A stretch of DNA of 64,000 nt from Trissonchulus latispiculum (lineage: Eukaryota; Nematoda; Enoplea; Enoplida; Ironidae): contig JASAND010022236.1 of assembly GCA_030248195.1 (NCBI GenBank), forward strand, positions 1-64,000. Reading direction: 5' to 3'. A model generated the notes under the pieces. That model saw only the letters and a list, made by a program, of their open reading frames with translations. It searched no databases and had not been told where the DNA came from. Below are positions 54,309-64,000 of this stretch, one piece after another (position 1 is the stretch's first letter; the number at the start of each line of letters is the position of its first letter). The position numbers and the translations under genes are program-made.

Positions 54309-57300
54309 CTAAAGCAAGCAACACAGATACAGATGTACTCTTGGATGTACTAGGCTCACTACTGGTATAAAGATGCAATTGCATAATCTACAGTAAAGTG
54401 TAAAGTCTGACACAAAAATTATGTGGAGAAAACTGTGATCACTTATACTGTATTTAATATTCACCAGACACCCAGAACATTATAATATATTTTCAGAATC
54501 CTCATCATGAGAGGAACATTTTTATAAAACCAATTTCTACGACTAAATATGGATGGCTTGTTATTATCCAGTCGTCATTTCCTATGCAACACTTCGAAAG
54601 TGCATAAGATCAACGATAGCTTGCGTAACACAAAAGAAAAGCTCTAGCCGACATGGCGATAAAATCCAAAAAGGTACAATGTAAAATTCAAGTAATTACC
54701 TCCACTAGGACCACCAGGTCCAACTAATATGAATAGTAGAAAAACAAATAAGCCAATCCATTTTGCAGGGAAAATCATACTTATTTACATAAACAATGCA
54801 ATAAGATAATGAGTTACAGTTAACTTTACATGTCCCAAAAAGTTTGGCATTCTATTATACAATTCCGTTATTAATCAGTGGATCTAAATCCACGACCATA
54901 AACATCTGGAGGCACTTCATCTTATGCATAAGGATAATCTTAAAATGCATAGGTGACTAAGTACTATTCTGTAACGGTACATGTAACTGAGTGCCCCTCA
55001 GTCCGGGAGAAGGGTGCTCGACGATATTGTTAATTATGGAGTTAAACCATATCCACTGCCCCTTGCGTCCCTTTCCACGACCGCCGCTCACAGTTCCGGA
55101 ACTGCAAGGGGTACGGCGGCGGACTGAGTTCCATACATAGCCTATCCGAATATGTCTTTGCGTATGTTGTTCTTCCACCTGAAATTGAATTTACATTTAA
55201 AGTCGTCCGTATTCCCAAATTTATCTAACACAGTCAACATATTTCTCTTAGAGTATCCTCTATTTAATAAACAGTTAACCAGTTTTCTAATTCTGAATTT
55301 TAAATCATCAAATTCAGTAGTTAACTTCAAGTATCGTTTTAGCTCGTTTTCCAAAACGAAGTATCCACATCTATTACTCATGTTACCTCTGAGGTCCGGC
55401 ATTGCTATAACATTAAAGTTAAAGTCATCACGTTTGTCATATACTTTATAGTGAAATGTTTTATTTGAGTTTACTTTTATATGAATATCTAAAACATCAG
55501 CTTCTTTGTCAGACGTGTTAACTTTCTTTAATGTTAAGCAAAGTGGATAAATTAATTTCAACAATATGTCAAACCAGCCTTTATCATTAACTACCGTGAT
55601 ATCATCAATATACCTGTACACTTTACTTAAGCATTTACAGATTTCTATATTACCTTTACTAAGCTGTTCCTTAATAAAGATATACTCATACGCTGTGAGT
55701 AACAAGTTGGCGATGTATGGTGCTGCATTCGTACCCATTGGTATTCCTACTCTTTGGATAAAAACTTTATTTCCAAGTTTAAAATATGAATTTTCAATTA
55801 CCCATTTTAGTACTTGAAATACAAAATTTTTATCCTTAGCTGATGGGTTGTTAGCACTGCACCAATATGCCTTATACCTGTTCGCCATTATGTGGTATGC
55901 GTTATTCCTGAAAACTAAATTGATTATTACATTTATACCATTAATAGTTTCACTATGTGGGAAGGATGTATAAAGTTGTCCAAAGTCATAAGTATTAATT
56001 GATATACCTTTATGTTCCGCCGACAACTTGTCCAATTCTTTGACGATAGCCATGCTATTATCAATTATCCAGTACAACTTAGTGTTACCTTTATTCCTTT
56101 CGATGGCGTTGCAGTATGCTTTCATCCTTTGTTGAATTTTCTTCAGAATACCACATAAAGTTTGTGAAACAGGTTTTGTGCAACAATTTTTACTGGATAT
56201 TATGTACCTGAAACCCACGGGGTTTTTATGGAATTTTGGAATCATCTGGATAATAGGTAGATCCTTTTCTCCATCCTTTATTTGGATTCCAAGTTTGTTA
56301 GTATCATTAACTAGGTTAGTTACACATTCCGTTAGTGATTTGTTAGTAAGTTCGTATGTGTGCACCCCATTTTGTAAAGATTTTGTTTCCTCTATAAGTT
56401 TTTCAATATAAAATTTTTTGCACATAATTGAATAATTTTGTGCAGCTTTGTCAACAACATTAATTACATATTCTTGTTTTAATTTTTGGAGTGGATTTTT
56501 TAGTTCTTCAAAAGAGATAAATTTTACTTTTTCAGAAAATTTAGGTTGAAATTCCTCCCATTCTCCCATAACAGCGCGTTTCCAATCATCGAATGCGTTT
56601 ACATTTTTTCTAACCTTTCTTGCAATTTTATCACAGTAATTGTCGATTACCGTCTTTACCTCTTCTCCGCATTCTTCTTTATTAATAGGCCTTGGTAGCC
56701 TATACTTAGTTCCTCTTGACATCACTTCTCGTAATTTGTCGTCTTCGATGATATCCAAGTTACCTGTGATGACATGACCATGGTCTTTATCTATAAATCT
56801 AGAGTTAGTGCAATTACATGTCATTTTATTAATTAGGTTACCTGAGTTGTCTATCATCACGTCCTTGCACGTTTGCTTGTAATTAAAACATTTTAAAGAA
56901 AAAGGTTGATCATAAGAGTAAATTACCATTGGTGATGCATCCGTTTTATCTTCCAATGGCCATTTTTCCTTGATCCAATTTTTATTCAATATTCTACTAA
57001 CATTATGTAAATTAAAGTATGGGTTAAGGAAATGAAATTTTATCAGTTGGCGTTTCTGTTTCTTACCATCATTTCCTTCTTCCTTATATAGTTTATCCTT
57101 GCAAATTTCCATGGCTAGGTCATCTAGATTATGCTTAGTTCTATTAGATAGGTGTATTAGCATGTTAGTAGCGTTACCTTTGTTCATTCCATTGATTCTT
57201 TGGTATAGTTCTTTCCTGATTCCATGTGTGTCCGTGGTATATCGTGCATGGAAGTCCATTATGATTTGAGCTGAATCCTTATCCTCTTCTTTACGTGATG

Positions 57301-60300
57301 TTTTACTAGTTCTCTTACCTCTTTTTCTTGTACGGTTTTTCCTTACCATAAAATTTCTAAAAACGGGTTTATCATATAATTCTCCGCATAGTCTATCGTT
57401 TAACCCGTATGGATATTTAGTCCTGAGCTTACATATCCACGTTGCCTCTTTATCCAGTCTGTTTCGGTTATCTGCTTCTTTATCAGTGGTTGTGTCGATT
57501 TTCTCCAGTATCGTAACTGACATTTGATCCTTACATATACCAGTATGGAAATGATCCATCAGGTATTTGCATCCTCCTTTTCCCTTGTGAATTGATCTCC
57601 TATTCTCTCCAAATCTTTCTCTAAGTTTTCTACCCGTTTCTCCAACATATTGGATGTTGCAACGTTTGCATGATATTAGATAAATTATATTAGAAGTTTC
57701 ACATGAAAAATTACTAGCGTTAGGAGTTGAACCTGGGTTTGTCCTAAACTTTTTACAACTAAAATTGCCTTTGACACTTTCCCTGCCCTCTATATATTTA
57801 CACGTTAGACAACGACGTTTTCCACATTTTTCTGTATTTGTAAGAGTAGGAAAAGAATTTAACCCCCGGAGCTTCCCAGGCTCCCAGCTTCCCAGCTTTA
57901 GGGGCGAGCCATCAATTTAAACCAATGCTAATCCATGTAGATGTTTAATAAAGTTAACCCTGCGTTGTGTTACTGGTCCAGGGTTCTCTAGTGGCCTGGG
58001 AAGATGGCGAAACCCATCCACTGATACTACCTGGTAATCCCTAATAATAAATACCGGTTGCTTTAATAACTTTATCGAATAAAGGTAGCGATTCCCCTTG
58101 CGATCTCCACGCGCTTAGCATTAAACTTAACTATAGCCAACAAATCTGGGATGTGAATAATTCTTCCCAGCATAATCCATATCATTGCCCTTATCTATTT
58201 TTTAAGAAACAAGAAAAACATGCGAGGGCAGTATATCCTATAAAAGATTTAATAGCCTTTTAAGGTTCGAATCCTAACTATCAGTTCAGGCTATGCTAAT
58301 GGCTATATGGCTATGTACATTCCAGTCTCGATATGAGAGTCACAGTGTTATTTGGTGGTGATCTGAAAATAAGAATAATTACTTACTTTCCTTTATTGGT
58401 GGAATGTTCCATGATTAGATGATAAAAGATGACCGGTACTGTGTTACCAGTACCGGGATGTAATAACCACTTTCCACAAGGGAAAGTGGGATGTAGTACA
58501 CTGTCCGGAGACATGATACAACGATATCGATATCCCATGCACTTAGTAAGTATGCTGCAGCTATTACCATTTAGTTTCCTTTCTGGTTTGTGATCCGTAA
58601 AAGTGAAATATCCAAGACTGAGTTTTCACAAAAATCAGATATATAATGCGCTATAGAGCGCTATACCTAAGGGAGCAGGACAATGTAAAATACCTACCTT
58701 TCGCTGATACAATAATTTATCAGACGGCTGATACAGATTCAGAGCTTCCTGAAACAATTCGTGCTTTTTCATAAACTCCAGGCATTCCACAAAATGACTC
58801 TCACCTAAAACACACCAACCGACAAATATTTAAGACACGTAATTTTCAAAGCAAGTATTCTGGTAGGATCACGGTAACTGCAATGGATTGACAAGAAACT
58901 GCCCTTTCGTCAATAATAACAACAGTACTATACGCTCACGGTCAAATGCTATAAACTCCACCTTACCACAGTCCATAATATGTTTCAGAGCTGTAGGATA
59001 TCGCTTTAAATGTTGATCAATTTGAAAATAACGATAAGGCGGAGCGTAGGCTTTCAGACTGTCCAGAAATGCCATATACTCCTTTGGATCCTACAAAAAA
59101 TTAAGAAGTTCAAGGTATTTCCAAATCGAAACATTGCTTAATGTCATCAAAGATCAACACTGGCACATGCGATAAGTAAATGCTTTGGCAAGTAAAGATA
59201 CATTTGGTGCTGTCAGTATACTATATTTGCAAACATCTAACTTCTCAAGAAAACTGGCCAAATGTTATTTGTGCTCACAACTGAAAATCAATGCTGTAGT
59301 ATTTCCAAAACCGACGTTTTAGTTTACAATTACAGTCATTTTTGCAAGTAATAAAATTGGCTGAAGATTAAAGTATCTTAAAAATCCATTCGTGGGCTCG
59401 ATCCCAATCATAGTTTCACAGGAAATTTTGGTTGGGGAAGGGGTAAATCATGGAAATTTGATGGTCGACCCCGAAATGTAATGGGGAGATCCCATAACCC
59501 CTCCAAATTAGGTCCTCAGAAAATGGCCTAAAAAGCAAAATCTGTATTTTAATGCTTTTTTGTCAAAACAAGGCTTATTTTCATAGTTTTTTGGTGATTT
59601 TATATGGTTTTAAAGAGATTTTAAACCAAACTTTGAGAAAAATGTTTCAAAAAAATGACCTTTTTCGGCAAAACGTAGCTAACCTTTTGACTCAAAAAAG
59701 TACTGTAGGGTTCGGGGTTGGTCAAAATTTGGGGGAGGGTAAGTCAAACATTCTGGGTGAATAAAAGGTGGTCGATAATTTTTGAGGGATACCCCCAGTC
59801 CCCCTCCTGGTGAAACTATGATCCAATGACATAGATAAGTAACATTCATGCAGCTAAAGACTGATGGGTAAGCAGAGCATATACCTTCTGAGACCTTTTT
59901 GCAACCATAAGGTATAGATCAAAATCATAAGTGCCCAACGCCGTATCCAGTAGTACATCAACATTGCTTTCTAGGCACAGTAGATGTTGTAAAGCCGCAT
60001 CGACAAGCTTGTTAATCTGGAAAGCTGAGCAATGTTCTGAGGGTTGCCGATCTACAAGTAATTAGAAAATATCACAAGTGACATACATAAACATTAAACC
60101 GCCAGTCAATTGTGCTGTGTCGGTACATTGTATTTAATGTTCCCTCCTACAACAATATTATGACATGAATTTCATTTCTGATATTCCGCCCCGTCAGCCT
60201 AGAAGCCTATGAGGCACGCCAACCACCTAAAACCCAGCACAAGTCTTCGAAATTCGCTAGCCACCAACATTCAGAGAAGCCGGAATAGGCAAAAATGGGG

Positions 60301-63300
60301 AAGAAGCAAGATAACAAGAATGAGGCAAACAACCACCGGGTAGCAAAATTTAAGCACTTGGATGGAATCAATGTAATTAGATATGACAACGCCATGCCCC
60401 CGGGAACAGAACGCATTTGTGCCAGCAGACATGCCTGGAAACACCTGTGGCATTCATTTTCAATTAATGAGGGCGGTGTCCATCAATCAAATACATCAAT
60501 CAACAATGTTACCCTGTTCTTTGATGTTGCTTTGGCTTCGAAAATGAACTATAGCAAGTAGCAGCAGCTTCACAGGACTGTGATAAGTTTAAATTACTAC
60601 AAGCAAGAGTACATAATATAAGAGTGTGCCACTAAGCACACTCTATGTTATCAGAGCAAAAACTATGCTCTGCTCGCTAACGGCCCACCCCCTAGAGACC
60701 TTCACTCAGGCCCGTAAGCCCGGCCCGGCCCGGCCCGCGGGCCGGGCCGGGCCTAAGGTGGAACGGGCCGGGCCGGGCCGGGCCGAGGTAGGAAAAATTT
60801 GGGTGCGAGCCGGGCTTCGGGCAGGGCCTGGTGTTTTCAGTTAAACGTTTTGTCTTATTTTCAATTTTGTCAATTTTTATTAGAAATTCTATTAATTTAT
60901 AATAGATTTTCTATAGTCAGTGGAATTATATTTCGATTTTTCTTGAATTTCGTAGCTTTTTAGCGTCTTTGCAGCTTGACACTTTGCACTTTGGCCTTTG
61001 TACTGCGGGACTTAGTTAGTGTACTTGTGTTTATATACTATCTCTAAATTGTACATTATCATCCTAAATGCAGTTTTATTTATTTTAATATTTTGTATGT
61101 ATGCTTTCTTCCTAATTTATAGTATATTTCGTGCTTTCGTTGAATCGACGAGCTGAGCAGTGACCTGTTACCTATTAAGCACAAAGAACCGAACAGAGGA
61201 CTGCACATACGTAATAAAAATATGAGCCTGAGAAATCGCTTAAAATGGTTAAACACGAATAAGTTCCGAAAAACGAAAAAATTTTTTGTTTTGGGCAACG
61301 GCAAAAAATTAGTAAAACGGGCCCGGGCCGGGCCTAAGTTGGAGCGGGCCGGGTCGGGCCGAGGTCCAAAATTTTTGAAACGGGCCGGGCCGGGCCGAGC
61401 AGAAATTTTAACGGGCCGGGCCGGGCCGGGCCTGAAAATTCAGGCCCGTGAAGGTCTCTACCACCCCCCCCCCGCAAATCAGGCCCATCACTTCAAAGAA
61501 TTTTGTGCGCTATGTTTGTTCTAAAGCTCGACGCAAGCACAAAATTCGCGCACGCACTGCTTGTGTTTTCGAGCTTAAGCACATAAACATAGAGCGAGTG
61601 AGCGTACCCCGTTTCGACTAGGTACTAATTTGAGGGGGGGTCACTAGGGTCTGATTTGCGGGGGGTCACTAGGGTCTGATTTGCGGGGGGGGGTGGGCCG
61701 TTAGCGTGCAGAGCATAGTTTTTGCTCTGATAACATAGAGCTTGCCTAGTGGCATACTCTTATCATTATGTACTCTTGCTACAAGTAACAAGACCTGATA
61801 GATAAAAATTCTTAAGAAAGTATACCTCTAACTGCTTTAATTTTTTGCAAGGCACTGTGCAGAGCAGGGGGTTCCAGTTTCAGGTAGCACGATATAATAG
61901 TTGTAAGCCAGTTGTCATGATTGCACGACTTCTGCAGCACATCCAGCATTGCGGTGAGAATTCTGTTAACTTTATTTTCAGCAACATCGTCTGACTGGAC
62001 AGTTTTGGAAGACACTAGACTGTTTTGTTTATTTTGACAAAATTCAAAATAGCTAGGATACATGGTGGCAGTAACATCTTCTTTGCTAAAACAACAAGAA
62101 TTTTCATCTGTTATAGCCAACAGAACGAGTTTAATTCTGTATCTGTTCACTTCATTAAAACACTTGAGCGTGGAATGAGGTGCGAACAAGAAAACCATAC
62201 AAGAAAGATCATGAAATTGCAGCTGGCAATGAATGCAAAAAACATTATACCTCAAATCAGCAATGAACAGATTAAACAGTTGAGGATCCATAACGCCGGT
62301 AACGAACGTTTCCAAATTGTCCAGCAACGACTGAAATCCAAAAAAGGATGAAATTACATCTTCACACCTTTATACACTTTGAGAGCAACACAACACTTAA
62401 TGAAGCTACACCGCAGAATATAGCTCAAATATAAAAACAAAATAATGACTAAATAGTAGCTGCTTTTCAAATGCTATACACAAAAAACTGACAGATATGT
62501 ACCCAATATAATAAAATGAATCAACTCAGCAACCAAGACACAATTAAAACAGTTACCATTCCAGATTCTAGGGGATACACTTATATTGGGTCTTTTCCAG
62601 ATTACCCCCCACCACTCAAAATTCCTAGACTTGACCAATTGAGCTGAAAGGTATGGGTATGTTTTCGACCACGCTGAGTTCAAATACCGCAAAATTTTTC
62701 GATCTCGCGAAATTAGATTTTTTATTCGCAAGGGGGGAGGGACCAGGGAAACTGAAAAATGTTTTGTCGCCGATTTTGCTGAAACGTTGCATACAGGTGT
62801 TTTCTGGGTAGCTGAACTCGAATCTGAAATCCGATTTTTGATTCAGCTTTTTGTTAGCTCAGTATAAGCTTACGACTTTAGATTATATCAAATACCAAAT
62901 TTCAGCTCAATTGGTCAAATTTTAAGAATTTTGAGTGGTGGAAACTGAAAAAGACCCCTTATAATATTCAAACAAGTAGATAATCAAAACATAGAAATCC
63001 GAATCAAACAAACTTTGCAAATTGGAAAACTAAATAACGGTGCAACATAGACCCACTATTTATTATGAGAGAACTCTCAATTTACCCTTATAGAATGATC
63101 AGCAATCACGTTCATATTGACGCGATGCTTTTTCATTAGCATCATGGCCTCTTTATATTTTAATCTATAATCATGCACGTCGTATATATAAATACTAAGA
63201 CAATATTACAAAAACTATCGTATAAGTTATAGACAAAACGAAACATTTCAAACAGAAACTTTAGTAGTTCGTACGACAAACGACCTGGAGTTTATTATCT

Positions 63301-64000
63301 ATCAACACTCCGTTGCATCCGATAACTTTGCCGCCGCCCCGCCCCCCCCCATTCACACTATGAACTGACAGTTTTTGGAGCTTAGAATTCAGAACTACTG
63401 CAAAACCGTACAGTGTCATGAGGAATAACTACTGACTCTGAAGAATTAGAATTTTGATTCTACAAAATCCAGTGATTTTTAAATTACGAAAAAAATTTGT
63501 GCGTACGTACTCATTCAAAAGTTTCCTTATAACATCCAAAACCAGAGGCCTAGGATGTATGGTCTCCAGATTTCCTCGCGGCATCTGTAAGATCACCTTG
63601 GTGTCTTCCGGTACTGCAGTGATCAACTGACTCCCTCTTTCTACACTACGAGACCATAACCGTTCACATTCAGCTGACGAAAGGCTGACTAGAAATAAAA
63701 AAATTATGACAATGTAATGAAGTGGGAGCGAAATAGCTGAATATATGACGAAGACAAATTGCATACTACTGTCTTACGTTGGCTATGCGTTAGGATAGAA
63801 TAAACTACGGAGAAAAACTGGGCCTTCGTGAGTTAGTTAACTGCATTATGGCACATTAAGTGATTATTTGCACAATTAATACCCCAACCCCACCCCTCCA
63901 ACAGTAGTGTGTCGGGCAGAAAACATCGACACTTCGGTTAAACTTACCGCCAGATGATAGGAGATACTCAAATGGCACTGTGTATAATTTGTGAGAAAAT
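51017..64000 (-). CDS. ELP1: Elongator complex protein 1, C-terminal two fifths, 15 exons (5' part outside window)
   Basis: ELP1 (IKBKAP) is the scaffold of Elongator, which modifies wobble uridines of tRNAs. Exons on the minus strand are: 63,948-64,000 (cut), 63,511-63,688, 63,086-63,164, 62,251-62,330, 61,826-62,085, 59,885-60,051, 58,967-59,090, 58,698-58,804, 54,107-54,308, 53,710-53,771, 53,481-53,543, 53,166-53,346, 52,348-52,456, 52,075-52,205, 51,227-51,435; a probable last exon is 51,017-51,091. All borders are GT-AG and phases agree throughout. Family landmarks are [69 protein letters not shown] followed by [14 protein letters not shown]. The seven-bladed WD40 half lies right of the window. 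It appears intact and is probably functional. Confidence 0.93.
51440..52074. other. ELP1 intron, no element recognised
   Basis: Contains pyrimidine-rich ccccctttgg/ccaaaaagg words that suggest a decayed MITE around 51,530-51,900, but no clear inverted ends. Confidence 0.3.
52641..53003. mobile_element. fold-back MITE in an ELP1 intron
   Basis: The arms share ataaaactcttatgctatcat, a gtcgaatcgttaa block and a gggacccccc tract, mirrored at the right end (gatgatggcataggagtttta). It resembles the fragment at 33,676-33,760 and the MITE at 25,577. Confidence 0.7.
54957..58330 (-). mobile_element. Penelope-like retroelement of the Naiad (N-terminal GIY-YIG) type in an ELP1 intron
   Basis: The element is in the sense orientation of ELP1, inside the intron between 54,309 and 58,697. 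It has GIY-YIG nuclease first and reverse transcriptase second, the permuted order of the Naiad/Chlamys clade. Outer limits are approximate; I found no clear target duplication. It has no LTRs and I see no hammerhead motif in it. Confidence 0.75.
55142..57919 (-). CDS. GIY-YIG-reverse transcriptase protein of the Penelope-like element
   Basis: The frame is open without interruption from a TAA at 57,917 to the stop at 55,142, about 925 codons. The only early ATG is at 57,559. That ATG is inside the nuclease region, so the true start is missing, non-AUG or on another exon. N-terminally there are zinc-ligand-like cysteines ([18 protein letters not shown]), then the GIY-YIG core ([24 protein letters not shown]). 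The RT part has [27 protein letters not shown] (first catalytic Asp), [17 protein letters not shown] and [10 protein letters not shown] (YIDD box). It copies the element's RNA and the nuclease nicks the target DNA. The long intact frame suggests a young insertion. Confidence 0.85.
58433..58498. other. two perfect 9-bp hairpins each followed by GATGTARTA
   Basis: CCGGTACTG/CAGTACCGG (433-456) and CCACTTTCC/GGAAAGTGG (467-489) each have a 5-6-nt loop and are each followed by gatgtaata or gatgtagta. They lie upstream of the Penelope-like element within the same ELP1 intron. Confidence 0.6.
58698..60051 (-). CDS. ELP1: ELP1 solenoid exons upstream of the retroelement-bearing intron
   Basis: Three exons (59,885-60,051; 58,967-59,090; 58,698-58,804) encode [52 protein letters not shown] and [19 protein letters not shown]. 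The last exon ends in phase 0, and the next coding exon is 4.4 kb away at 54,308. Confidence 0.92.
59409..59820. mobile_element. ~412-bp MITE in an ELP1 intron
   Basis: Inverted ends catagtttcac and gtgaaactatg, preceded or followed by atcc/cat words. Interior with gggg and ccccc tracts and no real gene. Confidence 0.65.
60603..61779. mobile_element. MITE of the GCAAGAGTACATAAT family in an ELP1 intron, carrying a nested MITE
   Basis: The inverted ends are flanked by TACAA on both sides (5-bp duplication). Subterminal blocks gagcaaaaactatgctctgc and gggccgttagcg are mirrored. The element is split by the nested CCGGGCC-rich MITE 60,695-61,461. Confidence 0.8.
60695..61461. mobile_element. nested MITE with CCGGGCC-rich ends
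   Basis: The ends are agagaccttcactcaggccc and the mirrored gggcctgaaaattcaggcccgtgaaggtctct, with TA on both sides. Each end carries a run of cgggcc units (60,720-60,790; 61,320-61,435) around an AT-rich middle. Confidence 0.75.
61826..64000 (-). CDS. ELP1: ELP1 exons around the conserved VERGS/MPRGNLE region
   Basis: Five exons. The first (63,948-64,000) ends in phase 1 with PFEYLLSSG and joins 63,511-63,688, which carries [17 protein letters not shown] and [16 protein letters not shown]. This is the junction between the WD40 domain and the helical solenoid. The following exons (63,086-63,164; 62,251-62,330; 61,826-62,085) give the helices [32 protein letters not shown] and [14 protein letters not shown]. 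Confidence 0.9.
62588..62958. mobile_element. ~371-bp MITE in an ELP1 intron
   Basis: Inverted ends gggtcttttcc and aaaaagacccc, then a mirrored caccactcaaaatt and gaccaattgagctgaaa. TTAT lies on both sides. Confidence 0.7.

Noticed and set aside
58255..58285. tRNA-like B box (ggttcgaatcc)
   Set aside because: Upstream sequence does not fold as a tRNA; at most a SINE remnant.
61080..61524. Frames within the CCGGGCC-rich MITE
   Set aside because: Composition-driven (Gly/Arg/Ala/Pro runs) and confined to the element's inverted ends.

Overview
The window is nuclear DNA of an invertebrate metazoan. It contains intron-bearing animal genes with consistent GT-AG splicing: ELP1 on the minus strand from 51.0 kb past the right edge, and a DEG/ENaC-type channel gene at 27.2-29.1 kb. 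Around them is a very dense load of transposable elements. The species cannot be named from the sequence. An early-branching, repeat-rich invertebrate fits, but that is inference.

Region 1 (1-4.1 kb) is the edge of a Polinton/adintovirus-like element. The minus strand carries the N-terminus of a HerA/FtsK-type packaging ATPase, a small membrane protein, a zinc-finger plus NADAR protein, a small protein built from two similar halves, and a four-pass innexin-like protein. The plus strand carries a C2H2 zinc-finger protein that resembles the N-terminal part of Polinton DNA polymerase B. A well-formed type III hammerhead ribozyme lies 22 nt after the stop of that plus-strand gene. Region 2 (4.1-6.3 kb) holds a three-exon chromodomain-RING gene, followed by a second, degenerate copy of the ribozyme core.

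Region 3 (6.3-48.7 kb) is one large inverted duplication. The left arm is 6,316-26,374, the right arm is 34,137-48,664, and a 7.8 kb spacer separates them. Each arm carries the same Ty3/gypsy-type LTR element, read leftward in the left arm and rightward in the right arm. Its order is unusual: gag, env-like region, protease, reverse transcriptase, RNase H, integrase, then extra 3' reading frames that include an SGNH/GDSL-like domain. The two copies share flanks, older MITE insertions and disabling mutations, so they are copies of one inactive insertion. Later events differ between arms: a 919-bp TTAA element and a 5.1 kb nested insertion on the left, a 1.16 kb insertion and internal deletions on the right. 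The spacer holds the channel gene, which stops just before its last exon, plus MITEs and a pair of direct repeats.

Region 4 (48.7-64 kb) is a fold-back element and then ELP1, with fifteen recognisable exons in phase. One ELP1 intron carries a nearly complete Penelope-like retroelement with an N-terminal GIY-YIG domain (Naiad type). Other introns carry MITEs, including one nested inside another. The window shows heavy, layered transposon activity between two host genes, with a virus-like gene cassette at its left edge.
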